Of a stretch of 5,087 bases of DNA, positions 1-5,087 are shown one piece after another. The notes under the pieces are model-generated. The model saw nothing but the letters and a program-made list of their open reading frames with translations, did no database searches and was not told the origin of the DNA. Each line of letters opens with the position of its first letter. The stretch's first letter is position 1. The stretch spans positions 1-5,087 of the forward strand of contig QNCH01000125.1 in the NCBI GenBank assembly GCA_003645745.1. Reading direction: 5' to 3'. The DNA comes from Candidatus Omnitrophota bacterium (GTDB lineage: Bacteria > Omnitrophota > Gorgyraeia > B26-G9). A program made the translations under genes and the position numbers.

Positions 1-193
1 CAAAAGCCTTAGTATGAGAAGTGTCGCAAGCAGCAGCTACTAAATCAGAGGTATCAATAGATAAAATGTCTTTTTTAATATTTTTAGCTTGTAAAACAAA
101 TAAAGAACTGTCAGGATATTCTTGTATGGCACCACGAAAAGTATACCCTGCAATAATATCACCTATATGTTTTATCTTTGTTTTATTTTGCAT
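1..193 (-). CDS. Type I restriction specificity subunit (HsdS-like), N-terminal 64 codons, cut by window edge
   Basis: The visible 64 residues start MQNKTKIKHIGDIIAGYTFR and continue with a segment reading SSLFVLQAKNI. The pattern of a short leader, then G-[DE]-I-x-x-[IS]-x-G-[YF]-x-F-R, followed some 15 residues later by an FVLQ-[AM]-K stretch, is typical of the opening of an HsdS target-recognition domain. It is seen especially in the short, single-domain restriction subunit S proteins of about 190 residues. In the family this domain binds half of a bipartite DNA target and guides an HsdM methylase and HsdR translocase; neither partner is in the window. The remainder, including the helical dimerisation arm, lies to the left, so whether the protein is full length or carries one or two recognition domains cannot be judged. 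The ATG at 193 is the only ATG in this frame and has no Shine-Dalgarno sequence; a strong promoter ends just upstream. Family assignment is moderately sure; the function is inferred. Confidence 0.62.
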   Translation of the reverse strand, partial: MQNKTKIKHIGDIIAGYTFRGAIQEYPDSSLFVLQAKNIKKDILSIDTSDLVAAACDTSHTKAF

Positions 194-199
194 ACAGTA

Positions 200-228
200 A
201 GCATACCGCAAAAATAATAAGTTGTCAA
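200..228 (-). promoter_or_regulatory. Sigma70-type promoter of the HsdS-like gene, predicted leaderless
   Basis: On the minus strand TTGACA (228-223), a 17-nt spacer and TATGCT (205-200) form a near-consensus promoter. The expected start of transcription, 6-7 nt below the -10 box, falls on 194-193, that is, on or next to the A of the ATG at 193. No room is left for a ribosome binding site, and none is visible. The gene therefore appears to have its own promoter and a leaderless or nearly leaderless message, rather than being read through from the MFS gene. Confidence 0.6.
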
Positions 229-282
229 GTGTTTTTTAACGCATGCTGCTAATATACTGCAATTGATAGCGTGCCTTGTAGA

Positions 283-304
283 GGGTCAAGTAGAGACTTG
301 ACCC
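283..304. repeat. Perfect 8-bp inverted repeat (hairpin)
   Basis: GGGTCAAG (283-290) and CTTGACCC (297-304) are exact reverse complements around the 6-nt loop TAGAGA. There is no T-run on either side, so it is not a canonical intrinsic terminator. It lies upstream of the HsdS-like promoter, about 55 bp from the -35 box. It may be a REP-like element or an operator-sized site for a dimeric protein; the sequence does not decide between these. Confidence 0.6.
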
Positions 305-319
305 CGGAGACTCTTTGCC

Positions 320-340
320 TCCCCATTTTTCAAAGGGGGA
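320..340. repeat. GC-rich hairpin with one mismatch
   Basis: TCCCC (320-324) pairs with GGGGA (336-340). After an A-G mismatch, TTT (326-328) pairs with AAA (332-334) around a 3-nt loop. It sits 16 bp from the hairpin at 283-304 and, like it, has no terminator T-run. It is best read as part of a REP-like cluster. Confidence 0.45.
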
Positions 341-377
341 ATCACCGAGCATTTCGTGGCGAGTACTCATTTTATTT

Positions 378-405
378 TTGACACTACCAAAACCGGAATT
401 ATAGT
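378..405 (+). promoter_or_regulatory. Candidate rightward promoter with no gene downstream
   Basis: TTGACA (378-383), a 16-nt spacer and TATAGT (400-405) give a good sigma70 match on the plus strand. Transcription would begin near 412, at the edge of the repeat at 411-439, and run through the hairpin at 458-485 towards the 3' end of the convergently oriented MFS gene. The only plus-strand ATG nearby (469) opens a frame of eight codons. If real, the promoter would make a small or antisense RNA; chance similarity in AT-rich DNA is the main alternative. Confidence 0.35.
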
Positions 406-410
406 ATTTA

Positions 411-439
411 TATACTCAAACGTAATAGGTTTAAGTATA
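411..439 (+). repeat. Dispersed repeat, copy R1 (TATACTCAAA family), itself palindromic
   Basis: TATACTCAAA (411-420) is followed by a segment containing GTAAT and GGTTT (to 432). The first 22 positions match the reverse complement of the copy at 3570-3591 at 20 of 22. This copy is also a short palindrome: TATACT pairs with AGTATA, and AAAC with GTTT, around one mismatched pair. It lies about 95 bp beyond the stop codon of the MFS gene, so like the other copies it marks the 3' side of a gene. Confidence 0.6.
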
Positions 440-457
440 ATTAAATTTTTCAAAGTA

Positions 458-485
458 GATTCCCGCAATGCTTTTAGCGGGAATC
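458..485 (-). terminator. 9-bp perfect hairpin downstream of the MFS gene, possible transcript end
   Basis: GATTCCCGC (458-466) and GCGGGAATC (477-485) are exact reverse complements with a 10-nt loop, 48 bp beyond the MFS stop codon at 534. On the minus strand the stem is followed only by a mixed AT-rich stretch, not by a T-run, so it does not meet the usual intrinsic-terminator pattern. It could still stabilise an mRNA 3' end, or be a REP-type element. Stem and position are seen; the function is inferred. Confidence 0.4.
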
Positions 486-533
486 CATAACTGAAATCCC
501 GCTTCCGTCACCGATTACCGCAGCTTAAGAGAT

Positions 534-1703
534 TCATTTTTTATCCCCGGGAATAAAAAAAACCAGCGGCAACCCTATAAAGGAACAGATCCCCGAAATA
601 AAAAAAGCTTTTTCCATTCCGAACATATCTGAAATTTTTCCGAAGAACAGCACAACAAATGAACTTAAAAGAAAACTTATGGTCATATATATCCCATTGG
701 CAATCGAAGGATATTTAAAATTATTTTCTTGGATCAACGCCAATACCACTGGGGTACTGGAAAATGAAATCAGCCCCAGCAACATCACTACAGGAATAAG
801 GGCGTGTTTGATCCCTATCAAAAAAAGCAGCATTACCAAAGGAGAGCAGAAACTAACAATAATCAACAATCGTTTTCTTCCTATCATGTCTGATATTGTG
901 CCAGTAAGCAATACCCCTATTATTGCCGCCGCCTGAAGGATAGAAAGCGCTCCTCCTGCCATCCACAGGCTATATCCCTTAAAAGTCAAATATGTAGGTA
1001 AAAAAGCGGCGATTACAGAAGCGGTAAATGATTTGATCAAAATAACTCCTAAAAGAGCAAAAATCAGCATTTTCCCCTGTTTTAGGGTTTTCGTAATCGT
1101 TTCTTTGAAATTATATTTTTTGGATCTATGCAGGGAAATTTTTTCATCTTTTAATTTTAATAATAAAATAATCGATATGATTATACCCAAAGGCATTAAT
1201 CTGTATATCCCCGCGAAATCCCAAAGGCTTATCGCTCCTACGATAATGAGCGGGCCAATCATTCTCGCCAGCTCCCCGCCAATCTGAAAACTGCTCATAC
1301 TCATCCCCAGTTTCCGCCCTGAAATTCTTTTAAGTATAACCGGCGCGGGAACATGAAAAAAAGAAGAACTCAACCCGGCAACAATAAGCAGTATTACGAT
1401 GCTCAAATAATTGGGCGCTTTGCCAATCAGACTCATCGCGATCGCAGTGATCGCCGGAGCCAAAGCCACGAAATATTTCAATCCTACTCCATCGGCAATA
1501 TGCCCGATAAAAGGGTTCAATATGCTGGGAATCCGCATCGCCAGCCTGAGAAAAGCAGCAAGCGTATATGTTAATGAAAATTTTTCAATCAATAAAGGAA
1601 GCACCGGAGACAGAAAACTTGTATAAATATCATGAATCAAATGCCCTGTTGAAAGCAGATATATCTCTAATTTTTTTGGTGTTATCAATCGTTTTAAATT
1701 CAT
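534..1703 (-). CDS. MFS efflux transporter, fosmidomycin-resistance (Fsr-like) family
   Basis: The 389-residue protein is hydrophobic throughout, with about 12 predicted membrane helices and a charged cytoplasmic loop at about residues 184-212 separating the two six-helix halves. It opens with HLIHDIYTSFLSPVLPLL (21-38), which resembles the start of Fsr-type proton-coupled exporters. HVPAPV (117-122) and QIGGELARMIGP (140-151) are also reminiscent of that group. The loop between helices 2 and 3 has a degenerate motif A (GHIADGVG, 67-74). The equivalent loop of the second half has the full form GTISDMIGRKRLL (268-280). The length is normal for the family and no interruption is seen. In characterised relatives the protein exports small antimicrobials; the substrate here cannot be read from sequence. 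The ATG at 1703 has AAAAGG nine bases upstream. The gene is separated from rmuC by a palindrome and a broken short frame, so co-transcription is uncertain. It looks GC-richer than rmuC. Confidence 0.85.
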   Translation of the reverse strand: MNLKRLITPKKLEIYLLSTGHLIHDIYTSFLSPVLPLLIEKFSLTYTLAAFLRLAMRIPSILNPFIGHIADGVGLKYFVALAPAITAIAMSLIGKAPNYLSIVILLIVAGLSSSFFHVPAPVILKRISGRKLGMSMSSFQIGGELARMIGPLIIVGAISLWDFAGIYRLMPLGIIISIILLLKLKDEKISLHRSKKYNFKETITKTLKQGKMLIFALLGVILIKSFTASVIAAFLPTYLTFKGYSLWMAGGALSILQAAAIIGVLLTGTISDMIGRKRLLIIVSFCSPLVMLLFLIGIKHALIPVVMLLGLISFSSTPVVLALIQENNFKYPSIANGIYMTISFLLSSFVVLFFGKISDMFGMEKAFFISGICSFIGLPLVFFIPGDKK

Positions 1704-1707
1704 CGTT

Positions 1708-1817
1708 CTAAACCTTTTGTTCAGTTGCCCTTATCAAACTATTTAACGTTTCCATGCCTGTGCCACCATTATCCTTACATTAAACTTACTTCCCTTGCTC
1801 GGTAAGCGGAGGGCCAT
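1708..1817 (-). pseudogene. Short reading frame with an apparent single-base frameshift, just upstream of the MFS gene
   Basis: An ATG at 1817 opens 24 codons reading MALRLPSKGSKFNVRIMVAQ then AWKR before a TAA at 1745-1743. If one T is restored in the TT at 1746-1745 (a -1 shift), reading continues as LNSLIRATEQKV and stops at TAG (1710-1708), four bases before the MFS start. The joined product would be about 37 residues, basic and plausible as protein. No Shine-Dalgarno sequence is evident before the ATG. It could be a decayed small gene, the tail of an older gene cut at the repeat boundary at 1835, a leader peptide of the MFS gene, or chance. I do not recognise a family. Confidence 0.3.
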
Positions 1818-1834
1818 AAACTTATCATTTTAAG

Positions 1835-2017
1835 ATATACTCAAACGCAATTGGTTTGTAAAATTTAGGCGTTTCCCTGTGCTGTAGGTTGGAACATTCT
1901 GACTAAGACAAACCGCAGGCGCAACTCGTTGCGTTAAGGTTTGGCGATAGAAGAACGTTTCAAGATGCAGTGCAGGAAAATGTCATACAATTACAAACCA
2001 ATTGAGTTTGAGTATAT
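1835..2017. repeat. 183-bp imperfect palindrome (REP/MITE-like) starting at the rmuC stop codon
   Basis: The two halves are reverse complements along almost their whole length. The outer 27 bp (1835-1861 against 2017-1991, beginning ATATACTCAAAC) match at 26 of 27. Across the outer 80 positions I count 57 matches without a gap. The centre is CGCAAC (1920-1925) facing GTTGCG (1928-1933), flanked by CAAACC (1909-1914) and GGTTTG (1938-1943). As RNA it would form one long hairpin at the 3' end of the rmuC message, and its edge shares one base with the rmuC TAA. The left arm is also repeated in reverse at 3544-3591. It resembles non-autonomous palindromic elements; no coding capacity is seen. A role in transcript termination or stability is possible. 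Confidence 0.75.
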
Positions 2018-3513
2018 TATTCATCATCTAGTTCTTCAACTCTATCATCAGGCAATTCCAATATTTTTTTCGATTCAATTGCAGTAAAAGTTTCAACATT
2101 CTTAAGTTTTTTTTCCATTACACTTGTTCTTGTTCTACGCAATGTTTCAAGTGTTCCAGAAGCAGTATTAAGTTGTTTGTGTACTTTTGTTAAAACTCCC
2201 GAAAACTCTTTAAATTCAAATTTTACTGCTTTTAATATATCCCAAACTTCACTGCTCCTTTTTTGAACAGCAAGAGTTCGAAATCCCATTTGTAAACTAT
2301 TCAATAATGCAGATAAAGTTGTTGGGCCGGTAACTGTTATTTTATATTTTCTTTGAAGTATTTCAAATAAACCGGGATGCCTTAATACTTCTGCATACAA
2401 ACTTTCTACAGGTAAAAACATTATACAAAAATCAGTTGTATGAGGAGGGTCAATATATTTCTCACTTATATTTTTAGCAAAATTTTCTATCTTTTTTATC
2501 AATGCTTTTTGAGAGTTTTCAATTTCTATTTTGTCTCCCCTATTGAAAGCTTCAAGAAGTGTGTGATAATCCTCGATTGGAAATTTAGAATCAATAGGCA
2601 ACCACACTTCCTTATCAGATTCTTTCCCTGGCAATTTTAATGCAAACTCAACATTAGCTTGACTGCCTCTTTTTGTAGCAACATTTTTAGCATATTGTTC
2701 TGGTGTTAGTATTTGCTCTAATATATTTTCAAGTTGGTATTCCCCAAGTACTCCTCTTGTTTTCACATTAGACAAAACTTTTTTAAGATCGCCGACACCA
2801 CTTGCGATATTCTGCATTTCACCCAACCCTTTATGTACTTGCTCCAATCGATCACTTACTTGCTTAAATGATTCGCCTAACCGCTTTTCTAAAGTATTCT
2901 GCAGTTTCTCATCAACTGTTTTCCTCATTTCATTAAGTTGAATAGTATTATCCTGCCTAATTGATTCTAACTGTTTTTCAATTGTCTTTTCAACATTTTT
3001 AATATTATCAGTTGATAGTTTATTTACATCAATTTGCTGTTTATTGAAATCGCCGAATTTTTGTCTAAGCAGCTCATTTAAACCTTTAATCTTTTCAGAA
3101 AAATTATCTTCAAATGATTTTAACGATTTTAACAACTCAGCTCTATTTGTTTTTGTGCTATCACTCGTCTGTTTGTTAAATTCAATTTGCTGATTATTTT
3201 GTTGAATAAATTTTTCATTAAGAAGCTCATTCAAACCTTTGACATTTGCAGAAAACTGTTCTCCAAACAAATTAAGAGATTTTGTTAATTCGTCTCTATT
3301 CATTTTTGAAACCTCATTGTTTTCCATTCTATTTCTTTGGAACTCATCTTTTATTGACTTTTCTATTTGTTCTAAAGTTGAGTCGAACTTTAAAATAGAG
3401 CCTTCAACTTCTTTTAAATGAGGTTTTAGGTCAAATAAATCCTTCATTTTTAATCCAATAAAAATATTTATAACCGCAAGAACAATCAACATAATGAGTA
3501 ATGTTTCAATCAT
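2017..3513 (-). CDS. rmuC: RmuC family protein (DNA recombination, nuclease-like)
   Basis: The 498-residue protein has the standard RmuC layout. One membrane helix (about 3-22, LLIMLIVLAVINIFIG) would anchor it to the inner membrane. A long polar coiled coil spans about 30-235. The RmuC domain spans about 240-470. In that domain GEYQLENIL (257-265), the strand VEFALKLP (288-295) and PIDSKFP (306-312) correspond to the conserved core, related to the PD-(D/E)XK nuclease fold, with D308 and K310 as likely active residues. The block PHTTDFCIMFLPVESLYAE (357-375) and GPTTLSALLNSLQMGFRTLA (396-415) are further signatures. In E. coli RmuC limits recombination at inverted repeats; biochemistry is sparse. 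The coiled coil carries a 51-residue tandem duplication. The ATG at 3513 has AGGA seven bases upstream. It lies 101 bp after res, with repeats on both sides. It is more AT-rich than its neighbours, which may indicate transfer. No clear promoter was found, so read-through from res is possible. Confidence 0.92.
   Translation of the reverse strand: MIETLLIMLIVLAVINIFIGLKMKDLFDLKPHLKEVEGSILKFDSTLEQIEKSIKDEFQRNRMENNEVSKMNRDELTKSLNLFGEQFSANVKGLNELLNEKFIQQNNQQIEFNKQTSDSTKTNRAELLKSLKSFEDNFSEKIKGLNELLRQKFGDFNKQQIDVNKLSTDNIKNVEKTIEKQLESIRQDNTIQLNEMRKTVDEKLQNTLEKRLGESFKQVSDRLEQVHKGLGEMQNIASGVGDLKKVLSNVKTRGVLGEYQLENILEQILTPEQYAKNVATKRGSQANVEFALKLPGKESDKEVWLPIDSKFPIEDYHTLLEAFNRGDKIEIENSQKALIKKIENFAKNISEKYIDPPHTTDFCIMFLPVESLYAEVLRHPGLFEILQRKYKITVTGPTTLSALLNSLQMGFRTLAVQKRSSEVWDILKAVKFEFKEFSGVLTKVHKQLNTASGTLETLRRTRTSVMEKKLKNVETFTAIESKKILELPDDRVEELDDE
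2995..3300 (-). repeat. Two tandem 153-bp (51-codon) repeats inside rmuC
   Basis: Residues 72-122 and 123-173 of RmuC align end to end with 27 of 51 identities. They share the frame N-R-x-E-L, KGLNELL, KF, NQQI or KQQI, and NK. The DNA copies are 3148-3300 and 2995-3147; the stretch around AGCTCATTTAAACCTTT (from 3071) and its counterpart from 3224 are still nearly identical. The duplication lengthens the coiled coil by a whole unit and keeps frame, so it appears to be an old duplication held under protein-level constraint. Confidence 0.7.
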
Positions 3514-3543
3514 AATTTTTTCCTTTTTTTTACTTAACTTTTA

Positions 3544-3591
3544 AGCTCAGGGAAACGCCTAAATTTTACAAACCAATTACATTTGAGTATA
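3544..3591 (-). repeat. Dispersed repeat, copy R4, between res and rmuC
   Basis: Read on the minus strand it starts TATACTCAAATG and ends GGCGTTTCCCTGAGCT. It matches 1836-1883 at 45 of 48 positions in opposite orientation. It also matches the outer 26 bp of the right arm of the palindrome (1991-2016) as a direct repeat. It begins 23 bp beyond the res stop codon and ends 19 bp before the rmuC ribosome binding site. Unlike the copy at 1835-2017 it has no second arm beside it. Confidence 0.75.
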
Positions 3592-3614
3592 AAATAGGGA
3601 CAACCCCCATTATT

Positions 3615-5087
3615 CTATGGCCTGTTTTTTATATCACAGCCAACCAAATCCATCAACTTACCGTAACTATCCACAACATCATACGTCACGTTCTTAGGGG
3701 TGATCTTTTTATTGATTTCATCAAAAAATTTTCTGGCACATTTTATTTTAACATCCTCTATTTCTCTCAATTCCAGTGACGACATAGAACCTTTTGTCTC
3801 TGCTACAAAATAAACGTGCTTAACCGCGCCCTCTTTAAAAGAAATAGCCCAGTCCGGATTGTAGTCCCCAACCGGAGTTGGGATAAAAAATCCTTTTGGC
3901 AGTTTCGCGTAAACAATCACTTCTACGCTAGTATCGAGTTCTTTAACAAATATTCGCTCCTTCTTTGAGTCTGTTATCACATAATCATAAATATGCCGCT
4001 TAAGCGGCTCTCCTGCGTTGGTAAAATCCTGTTTACTCTGAGCATTAGTAAAAATGTCAATATCATGCTTTTCGGCAATGGTATCATAGGATAGGTGTTC
4101 GATGATGGCTGTTGCTTTTTGTTCATTTATCAATCGAATCGCTTCTGAAATAAAATTTTCAGGGTTGGTTTTAAACTGAGCAAAAATCGATTTTTCAATT
4201 TTGCTTAAGATTTCAGAAACTGTTTTTCGGGTCAACTGAACGCCTTCAGCTATTTTCCCCACAAGATCATATTTTACTGCGGAATGAATTGAATTTTTAT
4301 TATATTCCGCAGCAGTTTCACAAACTTTGAATCCTTCACCGCTTTTAATATCCTCGTAACTAATGCTCTCTAACTGTTCCCCTCTTCGAATGGTATAGCG
4401 CATCGGAGCCACTCTCAACTCTTTGTCTATTGCCTTTACGCACTTGTCAATAAGTTCTACGCTGTCAAATTGAACATTATAAATAGCCTTTTTATTGATT
4501 CGGCTCCAAAGTTCCTTAAACTCTTTTTTTTCAAAATTAGCATTCAGCGGATTGGCTTTAGGACTCCGTCCGTTTTCTATCCGCAGCAGTTTCGCGTCAT
4601 TGTAAACGCTGTCTATCAACTGATAAATCTGCTCTTTGTAAGCCTTCAAATCATCCGGCAAAGGAGCAAGTGTATCATTCTTCACAGCTTGATAATATTC
4701 CTGAGCAATATTATCATTGTCATCGGTATAATCATTTTTAAGCAAATATTTATAGATTTGTTTAGCCAGATGAGGAGTTATTTCCATGACATTACCATCA
4801 ACCATAATCACTTTGCCGGTAAAGTATGCCTCATCGGCAACACGCGGCCTTTCTGAAAGTGTTTCACTAATATCCTTCTGCAAAGCAGCAACAAAATCTT
4901 TGTAACTCTCACTTGCTACAACCGTCAGAACATTGGTTTGATGTACTGTAGCAGGATTATCCTGCCGTTCCCCAAACTGATTTACCGCGATACGCAGCCC
5001 CCGTCCAACTTCCTGCCTGCGGGATATAGTATTGTCACTATGTTTGAGCGTACAAATAACAAAAACATTAGGATTATCCCATCCTTC
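3615..5087 (-). CDS. res: Type III restriction enzyme Res subunit, C-terminal 490 residues (5' end outside window)
   Basis: The frame is open from the window edge to TAG at 3617-3615. The first visible residues, EGWDNPNVFVICTL, and RRQEVGRGLRIAVNQ (23-37 of the visible part) are helicase motifs V and VI of type III Res subunits. A connecting region follows, then the nuclease domain with NPDWAI (D412 of the visible part) and VAETKG (E430, K432). These complete a PD-x17-ExK active site at 3854-3792. LREIEDVKIKCARKFF after it is also typical. In the family, Res translocates or slides along DNA as an ATPase and cuts 25-27 bp from an unmodified site, in complex with the Mod methylase. The mod gene would be expected upstream, beyond 5087. 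TTG at 4883 is internal, since conserved helicase sequence precedes it in frame. No stop or frameshift is seen, so the visible part looks functional. Confidence 0.93.
   Translation of the reverse strand, partial: EGWDNPNVFVICTLKHSDNTISRRQEVGRGLRIAVNQFGERQDNPATVHQTNVLTVVASESYKDFVAALQKDISETLSERPRVADEAYFTGKVIMVDGNVMEITPHLAKQIYKYLLKNDYTDDNDNIAQEYYQAVKNDTLAPLPDDLKAYKEQIYQLIDSVYNDAKLLRIENGRSPKANPLNANFEKKEFKELWSRINKKAIYNVQFDSVELIDKCVKAIDKELRVAPMRYTIRRGEQLESISYEDIKSGEGFKVCETAAEYNKNSIHSAVKYDLVGKIAEGVQLTRKTVSEILSKIEKSIFAQFKTNPENFISEAIRLINEQKATAIIEHLSYDTIAEKHDIDIFTNAQSKQDFTNAGEPLKRHIYDYVITDSKKERIFVKELDTSVEVIVYAKLPKGFFIPTPVGDYNPDWAISFKEGAVKHVYFVAETKGSMSSLELREIEDVKIKCARKFFDEINKKITPKNVTYDVVDSYGKLMDLVGCDIKNRP

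Larger units (their letters stand above)
194..533. other. 340-bp noncoding region between the MFS gene and the HsdS-like gene
   Basis: No credible reading frame is found on either strand. From left to right it holds the HsdS-like promoter (200-228, minus), a perfect 8-bp hairpin (283-304), a 9-bp hairpin with one mismatch (320-340), the 8-bp palindrome GAGTACTC (361-368), a rightward promoter-like pair (378-405), a copy of the TATACTCAAA repeat (411-439) and a perfect 9-bp hairpin (458-485). The stretch 486-533, directly after the MFS stop, shows nothing recognisable. The density of unrelated hairpins is typical of intergenic REP-like debris. Confidence 0.7.
1836..3591. mobile_element. Possible repeat-bounded rmuC module (48-bp inverted repeats, no transposase)
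   Basis: The 48 bp at 1836-1883 and the reverse complement of 3544-3591 agree at 45 positions, with no gap. They enclose rmuC and its 3' palindrome and nothing else. The enclosed gene looks more AT-rich than the MFS gene on its left and the res gene on its right. No transposase or integrase and no convincing target duplication are visible at the borders, so calling it a mobile unit is inference. Two separate insertions of one REP-like family, the right one decayed, would look similar. Confidence 0.3.

Noticed and set aside
251..265. A further degenerate copy of the repeat (ATATACT followed by GCAATTG)
   Set aside because: It needs a 5-nt deletion to align and the matched part is short and AT-rich; chance is likely.
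679..1626. Several plus-strand frames of 71-85 codons
   Set aside because: All overlap the MFS gene on the opposite strand, and their translations look like antisense of membrane protein sequence.
2440..3421. Plus-strand frames of 60 and 66 codons inside rmuC
   Set aside because: They are rich in F, S and I as expected for the complement of Lys/Glu-rich coding DNA, and no start signals are present.
411..3591. CRISPR array from the recurring repeat
   Set aside because: Copies are few, in both orientations and separated by whole genes, not by regular short spacers.
3570..3600. TATACT in the repeat (3591-3586, minus) as the -10 box of an rmuC promoter
   Set aside because: No acceptable -35 box lies 16-18 nt upstream; TTGTCC is too close.
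3594..3608. Terminator after res (GGG-ACAA-CCC followed by AT-rich DNA)
   Set aside because: The stem is only three base pairs and there is no proper T-run; too weak to call.
4470..4856. Plus-strand open frame of 128 codons
   Set aside because: It lies opposite the well-supported res coding sequence and shows no domain or ribosome binding site; it is a shadow frame.
4883..4883. TTG at 4883 as the start of the Res-like protein (422 residues)
   Set aside because: The frame stays open upstream to 5087 and encodes helicase motifs V and VI of the same family, so the gene starts outside the window.

Overview
The window is bacterial and, as far as can be seen, every real gene is on the minus strand. 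It looks like an accessory, defence-island type region of an environmental, low-to-moderate GC bacterium. Both ends carry restriction-modification genes: the C-terminal part of a type III Res subunit on the right, and the N-terminus of a small type I specificity (HsdS-like) protein on the left. Between them lie an RmuC-family gene and an MFS transporter of the fosmidomycin-resistance (Fsr-like) type. Noncoding DNA is rich in hairpins and REP-like inverted repeats. Nothing here fixes the phylum.

Right to left, in transcription order. (1) 5087-3615: type III restriction subunit Res, entering from outside the window, with helicase motifs V/VI and a complete PD-ExK nuclease motif. Its frame is open to the window edge, so the TTG at 4883 is not its start. 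(2) 3591-3544: a 48-bp repeat. (3) 3513-2017: RmuC, with one N-terminal membrane helix, a coiled coil containing a 51-residue tandem duplication, and the RmuC nuclease-like domain. (4) 2017-1835: a 183-bp imperfect palindrome that begins on the last base of the rmuC stop codon. (5) 1817-1708: a short reading frame that seems broken by one frameshift and ends 4 bp before the next start. (6) 1703-534: the MFS transporter. (7) 533-194: a noncoding stretch with three hairpins, another copy of the repeat and a consensus-like promoter pointing right, away from any gene. (8) 193-1: start of the HsdS-like gene, with a near-perfect sigma70 promoter placed so that the transcript should be leaderless or nearly so.

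The most interesting structure is a repeat beginning TATACTCAAA, followed by AATTGGTTT. It occurs within about 100 bp of the 3' end of each of the three genes whose ends are visible. Two copies (1836-1883 and 3544-3591) match at 45 of 48 positions in opposite orientation and bracket rmuC plus its 3' palindrome as a unit of about 1.76 kb. This suggests that rmuC was delivered or rearranged as a repeat-bounded module beside the restriction locus. No transposase or integrase is visible, so the mechanism is open. Res and HsdS would act in restriction of foreign DNA. RmuC is a nuclease-like recombination factor that could process DNA. The MFS gene is a membrane efflux function with no obvious link to them beyond location.
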